From: Himantopus leucocephalus
Lineage: Eukaryota; Chordata; Aves; Charadriiformes; Recurvirostridae
Reading direction: 5' to 3'
Length of the DNA: 64,000 nucleotides
Assembly (NCBI GenBank): GCA_003993805.1
Contig: RSEF01000005.1
Coordinates: 16,387,324 to 16,451,323, forward strand
Shown here piece by piece: positions 55,317 through 64,000 of the stretch. How positions within the stretch are numbered: the first letter of the stretch is position 1; every line of letters starts with the position of its first letter. The translations under genes were made by a program, and so were the position numbers. The notes below the pieces were generated by a model, which searched no databases, was not told the origin of the DNA, and worked only from the letters and a program-made list of their open reading frames with translations.

Positions 55317-58300
55317 TTCCTATGTTATACGTGAATGTATAAAGCTGGTGAGAGAGCTTTCAAATTTATGAACCATTTAATGAAAACAACAACACTGTAT
55401 TTTAGATAGGAGAAAAGATGCTGATTTCTGGAAGCAACGTCAGAAGAACAGAAAAAAACATGAAAGAAAATCTCCTCTAGCCTATCATTTTACTCACTCT
55501 GCTCTAGGAAAAGGATGGGTCTGTAGCAAAATGATAGGCAGCATCATTAGACCAAGCTGTTCAAATGGAAAGGGTTAACCTGGCTGAAAAACTGTGTTAG
55601 GAAGGGATATGATAATCATCGGGTGCCCATATCATGATCCTACCAGCAGCAGCAGAATGGCTGCCACAGCTCGGTTTCTGCTTGTTTAGATTGGTTGAGT
55701 GTCTGCTGAACTCGGCGGCAGGGCTAAAGCAGGTTTATTGTGCTGTGCGTGCTCTGGGACAAGGAGGGCTGACGGAGATGATAAGTGCCGCTCTGCAGAG
55801 CAGCAGGAGTACTGACTGGCACATGCGGGGAGGTACAGTACAATAATCTCCCATCTGCACGATATAGCTTTGAATCCCTTCCTTTACAGCTCAATAGGTG
55901 CATCTGCTGCCCCTCTGCTAATCCTCAACATTGTTTAAAATGCAGATCAGTGGAGATCATGTTTTTTCTTTCCCATTACAGACCGCAGCCTAATAAAAGA
56001 GCTTTAATCACACAGACAATATTCTATCCCTTGCAGGGTCTGCTGCTTCGTTCTTTCCTCTTTGCCTTTGTTTGGAAGCCAGATCTTTGTCAGGCACTAG
56101 CAGCAGCAGAATATAATTTTGCAATGCAAGGTTTGAAGCCAGTTGAAGCAACTATAACCTTTCCCAAAAGTGTGGCATCGTAATTAGAAGACTGTGACTG
56201 CAAAAGGTAAACAGCAGGGAACTCAGGTCATAGGGACCCCCTGAGAAAATGTATCCTAAACCCCTGGATATGTTGCATGATTTTAAATGTAAAAAGCAGC
56301 ATCAGCAGATTTCCTTACTTGTCTTTGTTTCCCTAGCATTAATGCGCTATGACATTTTTTTAGATGTCAGAAAGTACAAGAGCTACAGAGGAAAGCTATG
56401 ATTGGTTATGTGACTGCAGGCTGAGAAAAATGACTTAATTTATTTCTCATAAAGAACATACACATGAACATACGTACGTGTAAATGCTAACCTGAAATAC
56501 CTTGCTCTTTCCAGGCAATTCTACAGCCAAATGAACGACCCAGTAAGCTGGAAAGCTGTTCTTGCTGTGACAAGAGGGAGACCATGCAAGTCATCATCAT
56601 AAAAATAAGACCATAAGATCCACTGTAGTTAAGCCCTGATGCAGCTCTGAATCTTCTGAGGAAGAAGTGACATCCCAGAGTCCTCCCTTCTACGGCTGTT
56701 GCCATCAGTGCATTTCAGAGGGAAGGACCAGCCTGGAATTCTTCTCATATATGTTTATCCTTAAATTAATTTTGTGTTAGCAAGAAAGATAACCAAGAAA
56801 GATAAGCAAACCAATTATTTTACGGATCAGGGTATGCCTGTCTTCCACAAATGTACAACATATGGTGGACAGGAGGGCAAAGGAATTCTTCCTGTGTTCT
56901 TACGCTCCAAGGAACATGTTCATGGTGTGATGATAAAACATACCACAGCACTTTCCTTACCACAGGGAGCAAGGTAGATACTGAAGGAATAAAAAACACA
57001 CAAGGGATGTGGCTAAGAGGGATGTACTCCCTGCCATTAATACTTCTTGAGTCACCAGATCCCCAAGAGACCAACTGAGGACAACTCACTGCTCGCAAGA
57101 CTTCCGGATGCTATTTGGAGCTTGGCAGGCCCCAGACTTTCACTTGCTGAAATACCAGCCGCTCTGCAGGGACTCTATGCTGTAGCAGAGCCAACTGGGC
57201 ATCACAGAGGGTCTTGAATGGCACAATCCTACGGGCAGATACAGGCCAAAACCATTCAAGCCATTCCTCACCATAAATACAAATGCCCTGTTCCTTTATT
57301 AAGTCTAGGCAGATGCTGTGCTAGGCACTGACTTCCTTGACAGCAGGAAACCCAACATGTTCTGTCTGACTTACACATCTGTACAGAAATTGTTGGAAGC
57401 AGCAGTTCCATCCTTCAGAGCCTCTTTTATTTGAACTCACAGGAGTCCCTAACAGTAACTCTGTGTCTGTTAGATTTGCTGATCAAGGACAGCCCAGCAC
57501 GTGGTCCTCTTCTGCCAGTTCCCACCGTAGCAATTAAAGGGGAAAAGACTATGGGACGAGTCATTTCATCAGTGCACAAACGCATATATTATTTGTCTCA
57601 TTATGTAGACACAATGTGATTTTCAATTAGCTGTCCAACGGTATGATCGAACACAAGATACTTTAATTATGTATTTCATGGACATGCTTCAAAGGTGCTG
57701 TTTCAATCTCAAAATAATTAGCTGCATGCACAGGCAACTTAGAGTTCCAGAGGGCCTGCAGTTACTTTCCTTTTTAAAGATGCAGAAGAGTTATTTGAGT
57801 TTCCTGAAGTGCAAAGGCCTCCAAGTTGCAAGATAACTGCACCTAATGTATCTGTCCAGAATTACACGTGCCTCTGTGTGTGTATATGGTTGGGTTCCTA
57901 AAGAAACATGGAAAGACGTCAATAGCTGCCATATGGTATACTTGATACTTCAGAAGAAGCCCTCTGTGAATATTAGGTCTTGCAAGGGGGTCTTTGATGA
58001 GGCATCACAGGATGTACACACACCTCCGCACAGACTGCCCGAACCAAATCCAGAGAAGCAGAAGTCAAGCAGGGCCGAAGAGGGCAAAAGGTGGGGAAAG
58101 GCTGGAAATGAACCAACAAAGCTGAGTCGCATTCACTTCTCCTCTCACTGAGTAGCAGAGCCGACCTACAGTAGCAGTGCCTCATTTGGTGTTTGTATAA
58201 GCAGTAGTAAATTACTACCTCCTGGTGAAAAAGGCAAGGAAGATGCTATGAAACAAGTTTTCTCCAATTAACAAAGCCTCCCAGGACCACTTATACACTG

Positions 58301-59617
58301 TCCCCTCCTAATGAGGGCACCCAAAGTCATAATCCAGTTCTCCTCTATAATTAATGTCTGTAATTACTAGTATACAACACTATGCCTTAACAAACGGCAC
58401 TACTCAGAACATCAAACATTTATATCTGCACTTTTGTGCATATTAGATGCAAAGCATGCAAAAGTTTCATAGCAAAATATCTGTGGGTTTTTTCATATAG
58501 GAATACCAGATTTCCATTTCAACTGCTGGCTAAAGTATCTCAGTACTCTTAACAGAGGCTAGAGAGAAGGTTAAATTCTGGCAACGCTACACAAGCATTT
58601 GCGAATATGAGTTGGTTTTCTTGTTATAAAATAGCAATGTCTTGAAGGACCCTACCTGCCAATGATCTCTACCAAGGTGACCAGACCAGACGACATACAC
58701 AACAATGTATCTAGAATTTTTTTTTTCTTAAACATCTATTCCAGAGTTGCTGAAAATAGTGCCAAAAGGAATTAGGAGCATTAAATGAAAAGGGAAAAAT
58801 GGCAAGTATAAATGTTGCCAGAGGATACTTATTGTTCCCACAACCAGAATGCCATGTGACATGTCTCCCAAGAAAGAGTCAACTTTTACACTAACTCCCC
58901 AATAACTCAATTATCTGTGTCAATGTCCAAGCAGGGCTCTGCCCCATCACATCCTTTGTCATGTATATTTATCTCCTCCTACATCACAGCAGTCCTGGTG
59001 GCCTTAGGAAAGAGATTCCTTGGTAGAAATGAGGCCTGACAAGGAAACAAGGCAAAGATTTTGAATGCATAGAGGCATCTTTTGTAATTAAGGGTTTTGG
59101 TTCGTTTTCCTGTGGGTATAAGAGGTTTATTTGTTTGTTTGTAAAGTGAGGCTACTAAGCTTCAGGGAACCATTTCAAACACTGTTACCCCTTCAAATTT
59201 AAAAAGATTTTTCCACCATTGAGTTATCTATAAATTATCACATAGGGAATGGAAGGAGATAGCATGTATGCAAGATGGCGAGGGGTACCACTGCTCTCTG
59301 CCAGCAAGATTAGCTGGGTGATACTCAGTAGCCGCAAAAACGTCAGTGAATCTTACTGATATCAGGTGCCTGTTTCCATGGAGGAGGGGTGCTTCAGTAC
59401 ACAGGATATTTATTAAAGCAGATAAAAAAATTGTCTAGCAACCCCAAACTTTGGACAGGGTCATGTATTGTAGTTTCACATACATGTTAAACTCACAGAA
59501 GCTAACGCTAAGGCTACAAGCAGCAGTTCAACCTTCTCATGTCACCTGCAAGTGTTTTCTGGTCCATGTAGTAAACCAGCTTAGAGAACTGATGTAGGTG
59601 AAAGCCAATCCAGGAAG
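55317..59617. other. Single-copy sequence with a possible conserved block
   Basis: No repeats recognised. The 55630-56180 block is GC-richer than its surroundings, open on the plus strand for 132 codons (55785-56183) but without family resemblance. It could be a non-coding regulatory element. Confidence 0.45.
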
Positions 59618-59636
59618 AAAAAAAAAAGGGGGGGGG
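59618..59636. repeat. A10-G9 double homopolymer
   Basis: A run of ten A is followed directly by nine G. It lies about 170 bp before the 100-N gap and may reflect local sequencing difficulty. Confidence 0.85.
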
Positions 59637-59809
59637 TTTAACTAACTCAGGCCTGTACCCAACCCCAGCACACAGAAGAACCACACAACCTGCAGGGGAA
59701 GAGAGGTCACTTCCCCTAACAGCAATGCCAGCTTAGCCACACTGACATGTACATACACAATGATACAAGTATAGCTCCAGAATGTCCAAATTAAATTCCT
59801 TTTTCTGTT

Positions 59810-59909
59810 NNNNNNNNNNNNNNNNNNNNNNNNNNNNNNNNNNNNNNNNNNNNNNNNNNNNNNNNNNNNNNNNNNNNNNNNNNNNNNNNNNNNNNNNNNN
59901 NNNNNNNNN
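59810..59909. other. 100-N scaffold gap
   Basis: Exactly 100 Ns, the usual placeholder for a gap of unknown size. The flanks (TTTTTCTGTT and TTTGTTTTTTCC) are T-rich and unique. Confidence 0.98.
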
Positions 59910-60097
59910 TTTGTTTTTTCCATTGGTAATATTAACCTGCCACACAGAAAAACTAAGGATTAATGTGATCAGGTTGGCAAAATGTCAAAATTACTTCTAA
60001 GGTGTTTTTGTAAAGGCTCCTTTTCTTCCTCCTTAGGAAGGAATTTGACAATTTGCTGAACTTGCTATTTCTAACTATTCTACAGTAGAAGACGTAA

Positions 60098-60160
60098 ATT
60101 CTCCCGTGAATTCTCACTGACCAGTCTGNATTCTCCCGTGAATTCTCACTGACCAGTCTG
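60098..60160. other. Single-N contig join with 31-bp duplicated flanks
   Basis: The 31-bp sequence beginning ATTCTCCCGTG and ending CCAGTCTG occurs identically at 60098-60128 and 60130-60160, around N at 60129. Confidence 0.92.
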
Positions 60161-60452
60161 CACTTGTAACATGTCCACCCCAAATTCATATTTCAGTCTT
60201 TACATAACACATCACACTCTCCAGAACGCACCGTGCCCCTTAACACTAGAGTGTGTCAACTGAGTAAACATAGGGGTCTCTTCTTGCAAAATTTATACCT
60301 TCACTNGCACTTGTAACATGTCCACCCCAAATTCATATTTCAGTCTTTACCTAACACATCACACTCTCCAGAACGCATCGTGCCCCTTAACACTAGAGTG
60401 TATCAACTGAGTAAACATCGGGCTCTCTTCTTGCAAAATTTATACCTTCACT
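60160..60452. other. Single-N contig join with ~146-bp duplicated flanks
   Basis: A block beginning GCACTTGTAACATG and ending ACCTTCACT occurs at 60160-60305 and 60307-60452, around N at 60306. The copies differ by several substitutions, consistent with two haplotypes. It begins exactly where the preceding 31-bp false duplication ends, so three contigs meet here. Confidence 0.92.
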
Positions 60453-63400
60453 TTAAGCAAGTTACTCTTCTTCCCTTTCAAAATCACAGAGGTACAGCTA
60501 GACTAAACATGGCTAAGTCAGGTCTAATTATACATATGCCATTTATAATTGCTTAAATTGATGGATTGTTTGCTTTAGTGATTTTTTTTCAAAGTTGTTT
60601 CTTAAAAATAAACATGTATTTCATAAAAAGGTAGTTAGTCTGTGCTGGCTAGCATGTATTGGCACGTACCAGTGAGAGACAGAAGCACGTCTTCTTCCTT
60701 TATCCTTCAGACACAGCTCTGAATTCCCTAGTTATATAAACCACAACCAAGTTCTGCAACTTACTATACTAGTAAATGTTCTCATCGTCTGTCCTTTACC
60801 ATGTATTCCTCTTTTCCGTATTAGAAGTCCTTCCTCATCATATTAGGAAATCAGCAAGCAATTCCTTTCCAAATAGCATACCAGAATTTCCAGCTATGTA
60901 TTGAAGGATCTATCAGCCTTCATAACATACATATTTATGTTGGTGACACTGACAGCAGTAAAACAAAGGAGTTCAAATAAATAAACAAAACAGATGCCAC
61001 TGAAAAAATACATAACCTGATCTCGGTTAAAAGTATGTAAACAACAAGAAGGCTAATCGACATTAGTGGAATTACTTATAAGTTAAATTAGTACAAACAA
61101 GGGAGGACTACAATCACCCCTTGTAAGCAATTGAGAACACTGACAGTGCCATCACACTGCTTGACAAGTTGATAACTCATGTCCCGAGTGGAAGGAAACT
61201 AGGCCAAAGATTTTAGCCAACTGAGAAAGCCAAGGGGCTAAAAGGTACATATATTCCATTCACTTACAGAATGGGAAATCCACTTTTAGATCTATGCTTC
61301 TTACTGCTCAGTCTACAGATTAATTTTAAGGTTATTTTGAATTTAAAAAAATCCCAAGGAAATACATTTCAGTCTACAAAGCCGAAAGCCATCACCAATT
61401 AATAACTGGGATTCCTTTACTGGAGACAGTCAAGCTCTAAGATTTCTGTGAAGGGTATGGAATGCATGCACACACAAAAAGATTATGCAAATCTAAACCA
61501 ATCAGATTATGTAAACAAAAATTACTTTACTACACACAGGCTCATGTTACTCTATGACAGCTACACATCACGCTAAGCCCAACTCTCACCAAATTTAAAA
61601 ACAAAGTTTCATCATTTTTGAGATGTTGAAGGAGGTTCTATGGCTACACACACATCCCATCTCAACCAACTTGCAAACAAAGCTCTCAAGGCCATTTCCC
61701 CCTAAGCAGTGCAGCATGATTTTCACCAGAGCTACAATCAAACATGAGGGAATAAGGGCCAAAATATGCTATGAATTACACCAGTGTAAAGCAAGAATAA
61801 CTCAAATCACTGCAGTCAGGTTTACGCAAGTTTGCAGAAGAGCAGCAAAGAAACTTATCCAAAGACTATCTACAGTATAATGGGTTTCCCTATTTCCTCC
61901 CAGTGATTTTCATACCAAATTTGTTCAATTTATAACACTAAGAATGGTGTGCATGTGACATCCTTGTATCATTATCAATGGTCTTCATTTTGGGGAAAGG
62001 TTTGGGGAAGGTTCTCTGGCTTCTGAGTATCCAAATAATTTGTCCCTCCAATTTTAGGCCTCTTTAAAGTAGACAGACTGGTTTCTTATTGACTAAGATA
62101 GGGTAAAGATCTTAACTGTCCATGCCAACTGGCTCAAGTCTGAGGTACCATGAAGTATTGATGACATGGTCCTAATGAAAGTAGCCACAGTTGTTAATAC
62201 GCTGGCTTCTTAATGGACCCCAAAGCATATTACTGAGCTCATACTTTTGGGGCCAAAAGCTCTTTCATGCAGGATTTCCCTTTATTAAGCCACTTTTGTA
62301 GTATGGGCTGTCATATTCAAAGACCTTTAAGAATTAGGATGAGACTTCTCCACTGACTTCAACAGCATCTGGCCTCATGGAAGGAAATGTGGTCCATGCA
62401 GTGAAGTGTCTCAGCCCAGTGACTCAGTCTCAAATCTACCAAAATCAGACAGGACTTCTGAGAATTTTATCAGGATCTGGCAGAGACAACACCTTGAGTG
62501 CAAGCTAGATGAACCCAAGGCCCATAAGGTAAGATACACTACTTAGTAAATCACTGGGCATTACAAATCTAAATTGCCACAGAAGAGACTTAGCATTTTC
62601 TCACTGAGGTATCCTGTCTGGATTTCAGAAAGCAGAATTCAGCCCAGACCCATCTGATTTTCCTGAGAAAATAAAGAATCCCACATGACGAAGAGCATTT
62701 GAAAGCACATATTATATGAAAGCACCTTTAAAAAAATTAAAAAAAAAAAAGAGTTGATCTTTCCACTTCTAACCGAGTTTGCTGATGGACGTTACCCTCA
62801 AAACCAATGTCACACCTGAATCGTTTCACTATGCTGGATGCCATCTAATTTTCCATCAATTCTCTGATTTCAGCCCAGTTTAACATAACGTTTACATCCA
62901 AAAAATGAAAGAAAAAACCCCCTAAATCTCTGGCAATGTCCAACTTGTCAAGCACCAGGAACAGCTGCCAGAAATTAAAGTAACTTAGGTGAGCTCCATT
63001 TGATCTGCATATTGCACCACACAAGCATTGCTAAATCTCTCTGTGTCCAATTCAAGGAAATCACACTGATGGGAAGACTCCCCTTCAGGCAAACACGGCT
63101 AAAAGACTTGAGTAGCACTCAGCATCTTTTGGCCAATCTACCAAGCTCAATGTTTTCTGAACAAAAGTGCCTAAATAATAGAAGCCAGTGAATAGGCAGT
63201 AGACGCAGCTATGAAAACAGTTTCCATAGAGAAGAGCATGAAAAATGGCTCAGGAGTCACAAACTCCCCTTTTCCTTGTTCTTAACTGGAGGCTGCACAT
63301 ATGCGCTTCCTTGTGAGAGACTGGATTTTTCTATCTCCCCTCCCTAACCATCTTGCTACCAGTCTCCACAAATACAAAGCTCTAACAGTTCCAGGCTTCC

Positions 63401-64000
63401 CCACTATACTCTGATACTAGTACCTTTGCCCCAGTTACACTGCGGATGCTTTCAGAGCAGCTTGAAAGAAAAGCAAAATAACAACATAAGGTTCTAAGTC
63501 ATACCAATAAATTAAAGTGGTACTGCAGACCCTGATGAAGAGAAGCAGAATACATTGCCTCAAACTAAGATTTCTTTAAGCCGAGGCAGAAATAAGGATT
63601 TGCCTCTGGCAAAGAGTCAGGGCATCCGTTCCTCTGCCTGCCATGTAACAGGGCTAATCCACCTATCTACAAATCTCACCATAGGTACACTACATGAAAC
63701 CCAACTAATAGACAGAGCGTGACGCAAAAAGAAACAATCTAGTTCAGTTTTCCAGGGAGATGAATGGCCAACTGAGCCATTTTTCAGGATTTTACTTTCC
63801 AAACGAAAAGAGTAGTTCCAAGGGCTGGAGAAAAAAAGAAGGAAAAAAAAAAGGGGGAACAAAAATCAACTCAGCAGTTCAAAGAGATATCTTAAAATCT
63901 CTTATGAATAAAAGTTATTTTTGTCTAAAAAGAGGATGTTCTTTTTCTATTGCCTCCCAGCCTCCTCCTAAATATGCTGACAAAGAAAGATGAATGGGAA
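60453..64000. other. Single-copy intronic sequence to the right edge
   Basis: AT-leaning sequence with one ancient repeat (61735-61832) and A-rich runs near 62730 and 63840. There is no CpG-rich block that would mark the BRSK2 promoter or first exon. Confidence 0.55.
61735..61832. repeat. Ancient amniote interspersed repeat
   Basis: GGGCCAAAATATGCTATGAA, TTACACCAGTGTAAAGCAAG and AATAACTCAAATCACTGCAG match the same recurring pattern as 55218-55316, including an intact TTACACCAGTGTAA palindrome. It is the better preserved of the two copies. The family name is uncertain. Confidence 0.55.

Noticed and set aside
55785..56183. 132-codon plus-strand open frame as a protein gene
   Set aside because: No recognisable domain or splice context; kept only as a possible non-coding element.
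58348..58366. Two TAATTA homeodomain-type sites 13 bp apart
   Set aside because: Expected often by chance in AT-rich sequence; no further support.

Overview
The window looks like a stretch of an avian nuclear genome. It contains several CR1 LINE copies ending in the typical avian 3' octamer (ATTCTATG / CATAGAAT), very old MIR-type and CR1/L3-type repeats shared among amniotes, no Alu, B1 or L1 elements, and low gene density. There is no prokaryotic gene organisation, operon, rRNA, tRNA or CRISPR array.

The one coding feature I can identify firmly is a 95-bp exon on the minus strand at 37880-37974. It translates to the glycine-rich-loop/VAIK segment of the brain-specific serine/threonine kinase BRSK2 (SAD-A) and is bounded by a good acceptor and donor. 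Most of the window is therefore probably intronic. Sequence above 37974 would be intron 1, with the first coding exon and promoter beyond the right edge. Sequence below 37880 would be intron 2. I looked for the following BRSK2 exons in 1-37879 and did not recognise any. A weaker exon-like block on the plus strand (1885-2059) encodes a basic-hydrophobic signal-anchor-like segment, but I cannot name it.

Layout. 1-13.7 kb: single-copy sequence with scattered MIR-like SINE remnants. 13.78-14.68 kb: a CR1 reverse-transcriptase remnant that keeps its middle but has lost its 3' end. 14.7-33.2 kb: mostly single-copy with two short CR1 3' ends and microsatellites. 33.26-33.79 kb: an ancient CR1/L3-type element followed by a purine-rich tract. 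34-37.9 kb: unique sequence leading to the BRSK2 exon. 38-64 kb: intron 1 with three younger CR1 fragments, several MIR-like remnants and one G-quadruplex motif. This part also has six assembly breaks: five single-N joins of which four or five duplicate their flanks, plus a single N inside a poly-A run and one 100-N gap.

I found no new multi-gene system. The points most worth checking are the assembly-made false duplications, the long introns of BRSK2, the exon-like plus-strand block, and a few structured non-coding motifs.
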